DNA of 64,000 nt. Source: Archegozetes longisetosus. Taxonomy: Eukaryota; Arthropoda; Arachnida; Sarcoptiformes; Trhypochthoniidae. The position numbers and the translations under genes are program-made. Position 1 is the first letter of the stretch. Every line of letters starts with the position of its first letter. Where the stretch lies: the NCBI GenBank assembly GCA_018873245.2, contig JAEMBT020000007.1, positions 8,001,129 through 8,065,128 of the forward strand. The letters run 5' to 3'. Positions 34,887 to 48,465 of this stretch are shown here, in pieces. The notes beneath the pieces are model-generated. The model was not told the origin of the DNA. It made no database searches and was given only the letters and a program-made list of their open reading frames with translations.

Positions 34887-36614
34887 CTAGAGAAAAAGGT
34901 CACAAACGCCTTCATTAGCGTCAAGATTAAAACAATAATCACGGCCGTTTGGTGGAGGACTAAGACGTAGAAGAGGTGCAAACACATCAGGTGTCACCAA
35001 TTCGTCGATATCCATGACTTGCTTTTGTGATAACGGAACACGTGTTTTGTTTACCTCAACTACTGGTTCGTGTTCTGTAACATCTTCAGTCAATTCCTTC
35101 TCTTGTTCGACAATCTTTGACTGTTTAGTGGATCGATTGGAACGTTCTTTTGTTTGTACGACAGATCCTTTGGCACCTTTTGATGCTTCGGACACATTAA
35201 CAACTTTTTGAGATTGTGATCGCGTTGTTGTTACAAAAAGATGTTGTTGAGCAGCTTTTCGTGGAGACAATTGTCTCAAGGCTGGTGTTTGTGTCGAAGG
35301 CTCTGTTGGTGCCAATTCTTGACTATTGCCGGGAGTTGGTTTAGCTGATTCTTTGACAGCCTTAGCAGCAGCTCTCTTAGGCAATTGTTTTGTAGTGGAG
35401 GGTTCGACCGGTTTGGAGGCAGCTCTTGTGGCAGCTCTAGTTCCGTGAGAATGAGCAGACGAGCTCTCATTCTCACTACTTTGCTTAACAGCTTGTTTCA
35501 GCTCAGTAAATGTTTTTTTACCAGATTTTTCTTTATCGATAGGACTTATCAATATTGCAGTGTTGTCTGTATTAGCTGACGATTCATTGGCTTCATTATT
35601 CTGTACTCGAGTTATTTGCGTTTCACATGTTTCATCATTTTTGTTAACTAATAGCACATTAATTGGTCCGCTTCGAGATTTCAAACGGATTTGATATCTT
35701 CTCCTCTTAGCCGGTCTTAGAGAGTCTTCGTCGACATCAGAAGTGACGATTTCACTATCGACATCATCTCCAGGTTGAGGTTCGGGTAACGGCACCTCTA
35801 ATTGAGTGCCAATCGGCGCCTGTATTACGAGTAACATTTCTCCTGGAAATGATTTGCATATATCCTCGTGTTTCACATAAGCCATACTCTTATTGAATGC
35901 GTCATCAGTTATATTATGAATCGACTGTTTAGCCCATGAGAAGTGTTGGTCTAGTTCCATTTCCTTGTTGTCCAATTCAACCAATTCTTCTTTAAGTGCT
36001 AATAGTTTGTCAGTTATTTCCCTGGTATTACAACCTGGACCCGCACCTAACCATTGAATCGAATTCTTTGATTTTTTTTCAATCAGTCCAATACCTTCCA
36101 ATACGTTTGTTATGTCATAAATTCGCCTCTTTTGCCGAACTGCCAAAGTGTCGGCCGCCTAGAAATACATTTAAATATTTAGTTAATAAATCACTAATCA
36201 ATTCACATTATATTCATTTAAATTAATAAATCTCATGTCATTTGTCCGTTAATTCAATTAATGACAACTGGTCACTGATTTCTAACACTTAATGAATGTT
36301 TAGGTCAAGTGTTGACTCGATTCACATTTGATACCAAATAATAGAAGTTTAGAAAAATCAAAACATGAATTAATGAATATTCAAGTTAAACAAGTTATCA
36401 ATGCCTATAAATTACAATTAAAAAAATAGAGAGATAGTATTGATATTTATTTATTATGTTGACAATTATTGAATCAAAAACTAATTGATATAATGTTTAC
36501 CATTTTCAAGTCGAGGACTCCATCCTTAGCGTCCTGCAAAAGACTAACGAATCTTGTGGTCAATAGACCCAGACTCTTCTCATGGCGACTCGCACTATTG
36601 CCACAATCCGACAT
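34887..36614 (-). CDS. E2F4: E2F transcription factor, E2F4/5 class
   Basis: Two exons: 36614-36501 and 36158-34887; 461 aa. It binds TTTSSCGC sites with DP and recruits pocket proteins to repress cell-cycle genes. The winged-helix DNA-binding domain is split by the intron: [25 protein letters not shown] then [28 protein letters not shown] with the RRIYD DNA-contact motif, ending NSIQW. A coiled-coil/marked-box dimerisation region follows ([19 protein letters not shown] to [18 protein letters not shown]). The middle is S/T/K-rich and low-complexity. The C-terminus, [17 protein letters not shown], is the pocket-protein-binding transactivation motif. The absence of a cyclin A-binding N-terminal extension supports the E2F4/5 class, as in Drosophila E2f2. 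Confidence 0.95.
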
Positions 36615-37842
36615 TTCTGACATCAGATCTCTTATAATTTTTGACTAACTTATTATAAATCTTATTTTAATCGATACTAATTTACTCAACTCTATATTTA
36701 ATATATAATTATTTACTAATCATTTGTTGTTTCTACAAATTGTTAACTGTTTTCCCATTATTTCTCTTATTATTTCGCATATCAATCATCAAACTAATGA
36801 TGAAATGAAAGCAAATTTAATATTAATAAAAACTAAAATTAAACTAAAAGTGAGAAACCGTTGGCATTAATTCGTCACAAATTGAGTTCAAACAAAAGCG
36901 ACGCTCAAACTGTAGAATCGATAATCGAATGTAATATTCAGTTAAAGCTTGTATTGGAAAGCAATGAAGATGTCTCTCGTGTCTCTTATCCATTCGATTA
37001 CCTAATCATCAAATACTAAGTCTGCATGTGATCAACAGTGAATTTTACTAAAAATTTGTCTTCTTTTTCCGAATAACTAACAACTGTTTGAATGATGTAA
37101 ACATTGAAGTGAACTATTGGTAAGTGTTTGTAAATATTATTAGTTTGAATTGAATTATTAGCTAAGCACCGGTTGAATACGCAATCAAACCGTGTTTCAA
37201 TGTCTTCAATTGGTACTCGTTTTTTAAAGCCTTCATTCTCGCTTCAATTATTATCTCTCATATATGATCTAAATATTGACAAAATTGTTCCAATATTTAC
37301 TAAACATTGTTGATAAACATTGACAGAAAAATGATGAGAATTGTCGCTCAAATCATATTGAGTTTTGATGAAATCATGATCAAGCAGTTTGTACAGTATA
37401 TGTTTGCAATATTGTCATTTTTATACTCAAATATTTAGATTTGATTAATCGTTGCTAGCAACACCAGATTAATCCAGTGATTAGTTACTTGGCCAATATT
37501 TTTCTGACCAATTGAACTGATAAAACGCAATGCGAGTTTGTGAGGTTTTGATAATTAAAAAATGTTCGTTTCCTGTGCTACAGTCTAATAAGTAAAAAAA
37601 ATGAATTAATAATGAAGTCTAGTGAAAAGCATAGAAACGATTAAAATAATAAAAATAATAATAATTAAATTGTGTAATAATAGGTTTAGTCTAAGTAGAA
37701 ACTTATGTGAGTTAATTTAATTGCATTAAAGTATTTAAACACTGATTGCACTGATTGTTCTGGTTTTTAGACAATTATCTGATTAAATACAAAACATTAT
37801 AATATTTATTAGAGAGTAAAAGTTTGTGTAATATTCAACCGT

Positions 37843-37895
37843 ATAATTGACTTACAATGAAATGTTTCATTGTAAGTCTTAAGTCAATTATAGTA
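37843..37895. repeat. Short palindrome
   Basis: TATAATTGACTTACAATGAAA is mirrored by TTTCATTGTAAGTC then TTAAGTCAATTATA. The arms are about 21 bp with a small insertion. Confidence 0.7.
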
Positions 37896-39524
37896 TTAGT
37901 GAAGTATTGATAAGAATAAAAACGAATCAATAAAAGGTTTAGTTGTTTAGTTGTTTTGTTATTCAATGAGTAGTTATATTATAATTATTCATTTATAACA
38001 TCGATTGAATAATTGAAGAGTTTGCGTTTTGGCTAATACCGCATACGATGCATTTGCGTAAATAAGAGTTAGAGATAACAAAATTCGATTCCAAATGTCA
38101 CATACCAATAGGATATTATATTCATAGCGAAACTTTCTCTAAAGCCTAACTTTTAAGCTTCAACTCCTCAATGTATTAATTTATAGCTGTTAGGGTATCC
38201 CCTCATTAATCACTACCAAATGGCCAACCAGTTGTTTGAGATCTTGTATCGAGTATCTGGTAATGACTGGTGTAAAATATATTTTCATATATATGAGAAT
38301 TTATTCTGTGATTTATGGTCACACAATTTTCTCATCAATTATTTGATAAACTTGTTTGCAAATTGAAATTGAGAGTCTCGGTTTAGACTCGAGTATACAA
38401 TACCACTAGTCATACCACTAAATAGTTTACAAATGCTTTTCGTCAAAATCAATCCTCTTTAGTGCAGTAATACAGTCCGAAAACAAACAATTCCAGTTTC
38501 AATTACTACTAAATCCTCTCTAATTAGTACATCAATTGATCAGTTTTCAGCTGAGTAGCACTTCCTCGACCTTAATCCTTCTTTCAAATTATCGTTGATC
38601 AGTTAAGTATTTTAGTTCTACTATTTAGATCTCGATTGGCAACTTTGAAATGCGTCAAGCTTTAATAAACTCAATAAATGGTGAAAAGTGTGCCAAAAAA
38701 AAGTCCAATCATTTAGTATAGACTAAGAGAATGATTTAGTATAAACCAAGGTGTGAATTAGTTTCGACTAAAGTATAGTTTAGTATAGACGAAAAGTATA
38801 GTTTAGTGGAGACTTTCAGTATGATAAGTGTAGACCAAATGTGCTAATATAATGTTACTATAAAATATTGTTATCTTGACTGTACCGGTACTGGAGCTAC
38901 AGCGTTATTTTTTCATTATAATACTTTGAACGCAAGTACTTGTATCTAAAAAAACTCCTCTTTTGATATTTTGTCTATAGTACTCAAGCCATATCCACTT
39001 TATAGTCGCATTGCTATTCACGGCTCAGTTATTCGAGTGTTTTAGTGCTCAATTGTTTGCTATCCTGTTTCTTATGAAATCAAAGCATAGTATTTGAGAT
39101 ATAGTACTGAACATAGCATTGGACATAACATAGAGTACTTTAATGCAGTTATAAATATTTTATGCTTCCATTATCAATAAAGTAATGATGTCTTACTGGT
39201 TATAAAACCTTTTATTTCTCATTTTGATACTAGTTTATCGTAAGTAGTCAAGTAAATTCTGTTCCTTATTGTCAGTCACGATATAAATATTTGTCTTCTC
39301 TTTCGATTAACTTCGATCTGTGAGTTAGCTCAAGAGTTATAGTGTTTTGAAAACCATTCGTGAGAAATGTGTTTTTTAAACTTTCATGCGGCTTTCAATT
39401 CAATACCTGTTTGAACTGTAGTGGTTTGAACGGTTGTGTGATAATGTTATTGAATATAATGCTAAACAATATGATTTAGAGGAGTAATTTACATAGCTGT
39501 TCATAAAGTTATTCCATTCATTGT

Positions 39525-39602
39525 TGGTTCTCACTATTAGTTCTCACTATTCTCACTATTAGTTCTCATTATTGGTTTCTCACTATTGGTTTCTCACTAT
39601 TC
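39525..39602. repeat. TTCTCACTATTRGT tandem repeat
   Basis: About six imperfect copies of a 13-14 bp unit with TCTCACTATT as the core. It is located 150-230 bp upstream of the mannosidase ATG. Confidence 0.75.
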
Positions 39603-39759
39603 GCCTCTCATGTATGCTTTCACACCACATAACTTATCAAGTTTCTCTTCCAATTTAAACTCTCCTATGTTTTTCTTTCTGTTATATTTAGTTTACTTTT
39701 CACACTCTCTCCGACGCAATCTTCTCCACAAGTCTGAAAATCTCACTAACTTTTAAATC

Positions 39760-42700
39760 ATGTTTTTAATCAAAGGTTTGTTGGGAATTATGTTCCGCCT
39801 CACTAAGAAAAAGTCTCCTCGATCTCTCTACTGGACAATAGTTTTCATTTTCATCATCAGTGTTTTAACAGCATTTGTATATTATTTCGTATTAATTGAA
39901 GAATTAGAAGATAAACCTAAAATTATAGTTAGTGATAGTATAGAGAAAGAAATCAATTATCGACTTGCAGGACTTGAATTAGGACTTAAGCAAAATAGAG
40001 ATATACTCAAAAATATTCGCTTTAAATTGGATCGAGTCATCAAAGATTTTAATGGAAATCTTAATGGAGATGACACTGAAGAGATCGATTCCAACTATAT
40101 TAGAGATAGATCTATTTGTCCGATCAGTGCCGTGTCATCAGATGGTAACTATGAGATCATTGCTTTGCTACTTATCAATTTATTCATGTTTCGTTAAGAT
40201 TACAAATCGGATATACGTATGCCTGATATCTACGATGAGCTAAAATTTGATAATCCTGACGGAGGTGTTTGGAAACAAGGTTGGGATTTAATAGTCAATC
40301 AAAGTGATTTCAATGGTGAGAAATTGAAGGTATTTGTAGTGCCTCATAGTCATAACGATCCGGGTTGGATTAAAACCTTCGATCGCTATTTTCGTGAACA
40401 AACCAAAAGTATTTTAGACAATGCAGTCATTAAATTGAGTCAAAATGAAAAGTTGAGGTTTATTTGGGCCGAAACCAGCTATTTGTCTGCCTGGTGGGAG
40501 ACTGTCAAAGATGAACAATTGAAGGTTAAGATGAAACAACTAGTGGATAACGGACAGCTTGAGATAGTAACTGGCGGTTGGGTTATGAACGATGAAGCGA
40601 ATGTTCATTACTTTGCAATCGTTACACAAATGGTTGAGGGACACGAATGGCTTATGGATCATTTAAACTATAAGCCTAAAAATGGCTGGGCTATCGATCC
40701 GTTCGGACTTTCGCCAACTATGGCTTTTATCTTAAAACAGATGGGATTTGAAGCAATGGTCATTCAAAGAGTTCATTACTCCATCAAAAAACATTTAGCC
40801 TCTAAAAAGCAGCTGGAGTTTCGTTGGAGACAGTACTGGGAAAATAGTAATAATAAAGATATTGTGTGTCATTTGCAGCCATTCTATTCTTATGATGTGC
40901 CACACACTTGTGGACCTGACCCTAAAGTTTGTTGTCAGTTTGATTTCAAACGGCTACCACCTAGTCGTGTCAAGTGTCCCTGGAAGGTATCCCCTCAAAA
41001 AATTACTGATGATAATGTTCAAGAAAGGTATGCTTAATGTTTCATTTTAAGTCATTTCTCTGTACTAAATGTCTTCTCGTTCAATATTTCTAGGGCTCAA
41101 CTTCTGTTAGATCAGTATCGAAAAAAATCTATGCTCTATAAAACAAAATCACTGTTAGTCCCACTAGGTATAGCTTCGCTTGAATTTTATTTATTCAAAT
41201 CATTTTGCTGAAGTCATCAATTTTTAATTAATCAATCCATTAATAGGTGATGATTTTCGATATGATAAACCTGTGGAATGGGATGCTCAGGCAGAAAACT
41301 ATCAAAAACTGTTCGATTATATGAATTCACGATCCGATTGGAACGTCGAGGTATTCCACTGCTATACCAGTTGGTCTAACATTGATTTAATTATTCAAAA
41401 TTTTTATGTCTAGATTAAATTCTCAACTTTGCAGCAATATTTTGATTCACTTCCTGAGCCAAATCAATTCCCGACACTTTCTGGAGATTTTTTCACTTAT
41501 TGTGATCGTGATGATCATTACTGGAGTGGATATTACACTTCGAAACCTTTCTATAAGCGTTTTGAACGCATATTAGAGTCACACTTAAGAAGTGCCGAAA
41601 TTATTTATTCTTTAGCTTCAATTTTAAATGCCAGATCACTTGAACGCCTTAATTCATTAATACCATCATTGATATATGCGCGACAAAATTTAGCACTATT
41701 TCAACATCACGACGCAATCACTGGAACTGCAAAAGATGTTGTGGTCAATGATTATGCCAATCGGTAATGATTTGACTCGCAATTCAATATCAATTTTCAA
41801 AAGTCAATTAATGAAAATACTTTTGAATTGAAACAGAATGTTCAAATCATTGGAGAACTTAGAGAAGATAACGGCGCAATCAATTATGGAACTTTTGCAC
41901 TACGATAATACGGAAGTGAACCAATTGAAATTGGTTGAAACACTTCCTAATGCTAACTCTCCTCCAACTAAAAATCTTTTTATACTCAATGATCAAAATC
42001 CAATTTGGTAAATATCATATTAATTAAATCGGATTTATGTGAAACTATTAGTTACTGAAACTGATATTTTTAGGTATTTTGTCGTCTATAATTCTCTTGG
42101 GTTTGCATCATCTGAACTGATTTGCATTCATTTAAGGGCAAATATCAGCAATTGGTGTATTAAAGATAACGATGGAACGTTAGTAGAAGAGATTCAAGTG
42201 AATCATGTTTGGTCTATGAATAAGTTATTAGGCGATAGAATTGAAGCCTGTTTTCTTTCACACACTAAAGCGTTAAGTTTAGCTGAATATAGCGTTGGTC
42301 TCTGTGATGTCAAGAGAGTTCCTATTAAGAAAAGTCGAGTCACTTTATATAATTTCGCCGATTCTCTCGATTCCTTTTCACATATCACGTCAGTTGCTGA
42401 GACGCCAACTGAAATTACGCTAGAGTCAGATACTATGCAATTGATTTTCAATGGGGCGGACGGTATGCTTAGGAAAGTCCTTCTCAGAGATGCTATCAAG
42501 AATTCTGATGTCCGCATGAAGTTCATGACTTATGGCACCAGAAGTGGCAAAAAGACACCTAAAAGTGGTGCTTATATCTTCTTGCCCGACAATGAGGACG
42601 CTCAAGACTTGGTTTATAGCAGTCCTAAAATAAGAGTCACAAAAGGAAATATTTTCAGCAAATTCGAAATGATTATTGAGAAACCCATTCCTATTCGTCA

Positions 42701-43535
42701 TCAAATATCTATCATTAAAGGCAAGAGAACTTTCGAAATTGAAAATGAGTTTTATTTGGGTCAGGGCTCGTTTGGCAATAAAGAACTAATGATGAGGTTC
42801 TACAGTGATCTTCAAAACGATGACACCTTTTATACTGATCTGAATGGCTTTCAGATGATTAGGCGTAAACGATATGATAAAATTCCATTACAAGGAAATA
42901 TATATCCAATGTCTACAATGGTGTATATTGAAGACAATAAAAGCCGATTAAGTGTATTAACGGGACAGCCATTAGGGGCGACAAGTCCTCGTTCTGGTAG
43001 GATCGACGTCTTTCTTGATAGACGTCTTCTACAAGACGATCAGAGGGGTCTCAATCAAGGAGTTGTTGATAATAGGAGAACAAGAGAAGTTTTTAAAGTC
43101 TTATTAGAAACTGTGCCAACAGAACCTCTTAAACCAAGCCTTGAGTCACAAATGGAATTACAGAAGTTATTGACTCCATCGACCATAATGTATAGTACAA
43201 TGAAAAGTACAATAAGTGAAATATACTTCTTTCATAATCCATTACCCTGTAATATACATCTGATGAATCTTCGGCGTTCCTCCACACCAAACCGGTTCGC
43301 CATATTTCTCCATCGATTAGGTGTCAGTTGTGAAACCAAGTGCGCCTTCAACTCAACTACTGTTCAATTAACTAAATATTTCTCTCCCATTCTCATCAAG
43401 TCCTTAAACCCTCTGATTAGTCAAATGAGTTTGTCCCTACTTCATGTGAAAAATCGTGACATTTCTATTGATCAAGATCTCCATATCGATGAAATGAGTA
43501 TTTCTGTTTACCAATTCAGTACTAAAGATGATTAA
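39760..43535 (+). CDS. MAN2A1: Golgi alpha-mannosidase II
   Basis: Seven exons: 39760-40144, 40199-41027, 41094-41167, 41247-41350, 41414-41763, 41837-42007, 42074-43535; 1124 aa, normal for the family. It trims two mannoses from GlcNAcMan5GlcNAc2 during N-glycan maturation in the medial Golgi. Topology is type II: a short basic cytosolic tail, a signal anchor at about 27-47 ([20 protein letters not shown]) and a stem. The GH38 catalytic domain starts with [22 protein letters not shown] (about 175) holds the first zinc ligands, [13 protein letters not shown] the nucleophilic aspartate, [11 protein letters not shown] and [21 protein letters not shown] are typical of Golgi II rather than lysosomal enzymes, and [13 protein letters not shown] carries the last zinc histidine. 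The C-terminal beta domains include [14 protein letters not shown] downstream ATG (39790) could also serve as start. Confidence 0.96.
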
Positions 43536-43795
43536 ATTTTCTATTGACTAGTCATTCAATGCCATTATGTTGTTTAAATCTTCTGTGATATAGTTTTATT
43601 ACCAGTATTTCTATTACACCAATTGTTATTCTAGACATTTATTTAGCTCAAAAATCATTATTTAAATTAAATATTCGCCAATAAAATACAGTATATATGT
43701 TTATATAATTCAAAATTGTCTTTATTTTCATGTTACGGTCCAATTCTTTTTTACAATTAAATAGTTTAAAATTGACAACTTGCCAATCAAATGAC
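43536..43795. terminator. Convergent 3' ends of mannosidase II and IGHMBP2
   Basis: 260 bp between stop codons, AT-rich, with AATAAAATAC at about 43680-43689 on the plus strand as a candidate polyadenylation signal. Confidence 0.5.
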
Positions 43796-46730
43796 CTATT
43801 TTTTATCTGCTTTTTTTGGTTTCCTATCACTTGACATATTAGCTAACTTACTCGACAGTTTCTTTTCTAAATAATTGCGTTTAACTGAATCCAATTTCTT
43901 TTTCTCTGGCAGTCCAGTTCCCGCGTACAATTTGCCATCTTTTCTAATAGTGCTTTTCACAAATGCTCTCACTTTGTCTCCACAACCATGTATTTCAGGC
44001 ATGCTATGAGTCAAACAAAATCTATGGGCACAAAACTGACAATTTTGGCCCAAAACACTGATATTGGTTTTACACCTTATATATGAACACGTGTTGTCAG
44101 CTTTCTTCACGCTAGCTATTAGTGCATCAATGTCATCGTCATCTGGAAGTGAAATCGACTTTACTACACTTTCTGATTTATTTTTACTTTCAGATTTCTC
44201 TTTCTTGACTTTAGGTTCATTTTTACTGTCTTTTGATTTGTTTGACTTTGCAACACTTTTAGAACTTGACTTTTTCTTGCCTACATTTTGTGGATGTTTC
44301 ACATTTTGACTGCTTTCGAGATTTTCAGTGCTTTCCAAACTTTGTTCTGTTTGTCTCAAGTCGACTTTTTCGAGTTCTGATGAAATATCAGTTTCTATTT
44401 TCGTTGATTCTTTTTTTCTAATCACAATATGCCTATCGTTTCCTTCTCCAGTACTTTCATGAAGCAAATTAAGTGAGTCCGCGATTTGGTGTACTAAAAG
44501 TCTCTCAAACGAAGTCAAAGAAGAGGGAAAAGATAGTGAATCACAATCAGGTGTTGCAATAAAGTTTTTTAACTTCTCTTCAATTTGCTTTTGCTTCTCC
44601 AAGGCAATCGAATCACTTTCTTTATCCACACATTTCTTGACAGTCTGCCTCACTTTTGGCTTACTTTCATTCGAGGGCTTGACTTTTGAACTTTCCTTAA
44701 CTTTAAACCTTAAGTTCGAAGGCCTCTGAATTTCACTCAAATTTTGCATTTCGTCACTGAAATCATGAGCAGAAATGATGTCTCCGTTTTCATGGAGATG
44801 ATCAATTAATGACTTGATAGTTGAATCGTTAGAGACAGTGTCACTATCACAGACAACAACTAAATGTCTTTTGGCTCGAGTGACCGCTACGTTGATCCTT
44901 CTACGCTCAGATAAAAAGCCGACTTCATGTTTATCATTAGATCGAACCAATGACAATATTATAATCTCTTTTTCTCTGCCTTGAAATCCATCGACTGATT
45001 TGATTTCAACCTTTTCGCAATCTTTAAGTCTGGCTCTTATAAGTTCGACTTGCAAATTATACGGAGATATAACACCAATACACGACTCCGAAAACCCCTT
45101 TTCAATAAGCCTTTTAACATAAATCCTAACTATGTCTGCTTCGTATTCATTTCCTTTTGATTCTTCATCTTCTAGTTCTAACTCATTCATATCACAGCCA
45201 GCAGTGTCGATCAAAACTAATGGACAAATATTGCATTCTTTAATAATGTCGTCGAGAGAATGGTTGCTAACAGATTCAAAGGCTTCTAATTTATTGTCAT
45301 AAAAAACATGTGAAGACCAGTTCATAATACGGCGATTCATTCTGTATTGAACGGTGAGCATACGCACAATTCTGTTCTCTTCAAATTTTTTGAGCAAACG
45401 CTCCATAAGTGAAACTTCTAGACCTGCTTTTGCAGCCTTTTCTGAAATTATAGTCGGCGGCAGTTGCATGTGATCTCCTGCTAGAATGCATTTACGCGCA
45501 CAATTCAGTACAATCCAAGACGCGGCTTCTAATGCTTGAGAACATTCATCGATCACAACCACATCGAACGGATAATATCCATCGGAATTCAATATCTGCT
45601 TCAATGGTCCATCAGGTGAGCCACTGGTAAGTGTCGAAAGTACTACTTTTGATTGTTGCAAAACTTGTTTAAGTACTTTCTTCTCTCGTTCTTTCAACTC
45701 TTTTCTCAAACTGCGCAAATCACTGTAAGATGTTCTTTTGTTTGTCATTTTTTCAATTTCTGATCTCATATCACATACAATTTGGTACTGATCTGATCGT
45801 GCAATCGCTGCGTCCAGTGAATACTTGTGTAGCTGCGAAAAAGCTCTGGCCGGATGTCCCAATCGGACAATATTGTCTTGTTTTGCAATCGATAACTTTT
45901 CAAGAAGATTATCGACGGCCACATTGGATGGAGCACAAGCTAACACTTTCATGTCATAATTTCGCACACATTGTAGTATGAACTCAATCAAAGTTGTTGT
46001 CTTTCCCGTTCCGGGTGGACCATGAATTATAGCCACTTCTTTCTGATTCAGACAAAATTCGATCGCTTTCTTCTGAGAATCATTAAGATTAGTATTGAAG
46101 TATACAACTTCGTTATCATTTTCAGTCGATTGACTGATTTCTGTTTCACCGAATAGTACTTGGATCAGATTATGCGAAAGACTGTATTTCTTTAGATTAT
46201 TTAGAGCTGATTTAAGTCTTCGATGAGTCACATCATTAGTCAATTTAATCAAATTATACATTTGGTTGTCATCATAATCATTTAAAGCACTTATGTCTCC
46301 ATCAAAGGCAACATCAATACTGTTTTGATCAACTTTGAGGACAACCCCAGAAATCAAAACAGTGCTATCATTATTAGCACTAACCCCAACCACATCGCCA
46401 TTTGTCATACCATTTGATGGTAATGACTTTGAAGACCATTTTGGACCAAATGTCATGACAGTTCGTCCATAAAGACCAGTTTTTGTAGACATAAGACATA
46501 GTCTTATGAGACAGATGCCACGATTTTGGAGCTCTACTAGCGATAGTTTCGATTGATATGATCTGGAATTGAATTATTTGTTTTGATTAATGTATTTGTA
46601 ATAGTCAAACAATTTAGCAATAAATTGAGGACATGATGACTGACTTGCTTTGGTTGAGTTCTTCTTCGTGTTCCAAATCAATTAACTCCAAGTTATCGCA
46701 AATAAATTTGTCAATACTTTTATTTTCCAT
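43796..46730 (-). CDS. IGHMBP2: DNA/RNA helicase IGHMBP2 (SMUBP-2)
   Basis: Two exons: 46730-46645 and 46562-43796 (acceptor TTCCAG), 950 aa. It is a UPF1-like superfamily 1 5'-3' helicase associated with ribosomes. LSLVELQNRGICLIRL and TGLYGRTVMTF are the typical N-terminal signature. Helicase motifs are intact: HGPPGTGKTTT (motif I, about 207), APSNVAVDNLLEKL (Ia), VVIDECSQALE (II, DEXX), LAGDHMQLPPTI (III), VQYRMNRRIMNW (IV), SVDGFQGREKEIIILSLVRSN (V) and NVAVTRAKRHLVVV (VI). An R3H domain follows (SFPSSLTSFERLLVHQIADSL...). A lysine/serine-rich linker precedes an AN1 zinc finger (CRCKTN-type, with C..C, FCLTH, HGCGDK, about 870-905) near the C-terminus, which is the standard domain order. 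Confidence 0.96.
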
Positions 46731-48465
46731 ACTTTTCATTAATTAAATAAAAGTTTTGTTAAATAATCTTTATTTAAAATCAATAAATATTTACATAAAA
46801 TCACAATCTTCTCAAGAACTTATGCAAAAATTTATTTATCTAATATGATTGACTAATTTTTGATTTATTTACTTCAAAAGTTCACAAATAAGTAATCTAA
46901 TCCTTTCATTCATTATAACTATGACTTATTATATGATATTTTGCAATGTTTTCGATTCAACGTAAAACTAGGGATAAAATAATTATCGAAAAATTTTCGG
47001 AAATATTCATTCCAATTATTTAGAATATGATAGGAGAATACTTGCAAAAACTTTCTCAGACGAGTCTACTTTCAACGCTAGTATTAGCATTTGTGAACAC
47101 TAGACGGCACATCCTCAATAACCGATAGATATTGCGCAAAAATACCAAGGGCACATTCCCGAACGGCTGCAAATTGCAAAACATAAGGCCATTGCAAATA
47201 GTTCGTTGCAAATCATCCATGAGTATTCTACACTTCTACAATATTGTTAATCTTGTAAAGTTTCCAGAATGCAACCCCAGATGTTCAATCTTGCAGTTTT
47301 CGCTGCGGTCTCTTCTTGGCCCAGTGGCGCAGTGGTTAAATCACTGGCCTAGAATCCCCAATGTAACGGGTTTAAACCTTCCATTTTGTTCCCTATTTTC
47401 TCTTTTAAACATTTTTCTCAAATGTTTTGATTAGAATTTCTTTTACTTTCAAGTTCTTAAAGATAGATAAAAACTGTCTAGAGTATATAAATAAGTTTAA
47501 ATAGAGCTCAAGGGTTGAGTGACAGAAAGGTTTAACTTAACTATTGAAATCAAACTTGACAGATAATCTTGTTGAAAACTTAATCTCAGTCTATCTTGAA
47601 ATTATCAGAAGTGAAATTAATCAAAGAATTAGAAGGTTTTGATAAGATTAACTTATAAAAAAACTTATTTGACTATATAGCTGGCATGTCGTTACATAAA
47701 AGATCCCTCTCTATTAGTTGCTAAACTTTCCTCAAAACAAAATAATAGTAAATCACTATTTCTAGGGAAAGAAAATATTTGAAAGATTCAGGAAAAGTGG
47801 GACATAAGGGAATGAGGGGGCACAAGGGAGTAGGGGGATAAAAGGGGACTAAAAGGGGAGAGATCTTTACCTCGTCTACAAAACTATTGTAGAGGTATTG
47901 GTATGAGAACAGAAACAGACCCTTTTATTACTTAGAATATGACAAAAAAGAAAAACACGTTTCTGTCTGGACTCCAATTATTTTTATATTTCGTTTTTAG
48001 ACGAGTCATACTTTTACTCAAATCTATTTTAATTCTATATTTAACTTGTTTTAGTTTCATTTATCGAAACTTATCAAAAGTTTAATTGATTGTATGACTT
48101 TTTTTCTACACTCAATTAAGTGTTCAAAACTGCCTAAACAGACTAAAAGTCTTTTGTGTCCTTTCAATAGTGTTGTCTGTTTTCGTACAATTTATCGATA
48201 AATTTTGTTCCCCATTCTCTACTATTTGAACACAAGTGAAGCAACAAATAATTGATCTGAGTCTGAATTGAGAGAAAATGTTGTGAATTAGCAATACTTT
48301 TGTTGTATTGATATATATGAACAAAACTAAACAATAAATAGTTATTCGGCTTTCAATTAAAAATCAGGTAAAATATTGAAATCAGTTTCAAAATCAAAGT
48401 GTGAAGATGTGATAAAATCAACAACTGATGAATGAATGAGAAGATAGATATCAAAACCTTGATAA
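46731..48465. other. Intergenic, divergent IGHMBP2 and GSE1
   Basis: 1.7 kb. It includes the tRNA-derived SINE-like piece (47317-47390) and a purine-rich GGGACATAAGGGAATGAGGGG stretch (about 47795-47860). No coding exon recognised. Confidence 0.5.
47317..47390 (+). mobile_element. tRNA-like / SINE fragment
   Basis: The A-box TGGCGCAGTGG (47325-47335) and a B-box-like GGTTTAAACC (47369-47378) are 33 bp apart, the spacing of a tRNA gene. Cloverleaf stems around the anticodon are not convincing and no anticodon could be assigned, so this is read as a tRNA pseudogene or the head of a SINE rather than a functional tRNA. Confidence 0.55.

Larger units (their letters stand above)
36615..39759. other. 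Intergenic, probable mannosidase and E2F promoter regions
   Basis: 3.1 kb without a recognised exon. It includes a palindrome at 37843-37895, diverged TTTAGTATAGACTAAR-type words around 38715-38830, and a short tandem array at 39525-39602. Confidence 0.5.

Noticed and set aside
35276..35476. ORFs overlapping the middle of E2F
   Set aside because: Out-of-frame shadows of the low-complexity part of E2F.
44064..44309. Plus-strand ORF inside IGHMBP2
   Set aside because: Antisense of the lysine/serine-rich linker of IGHMBP2.
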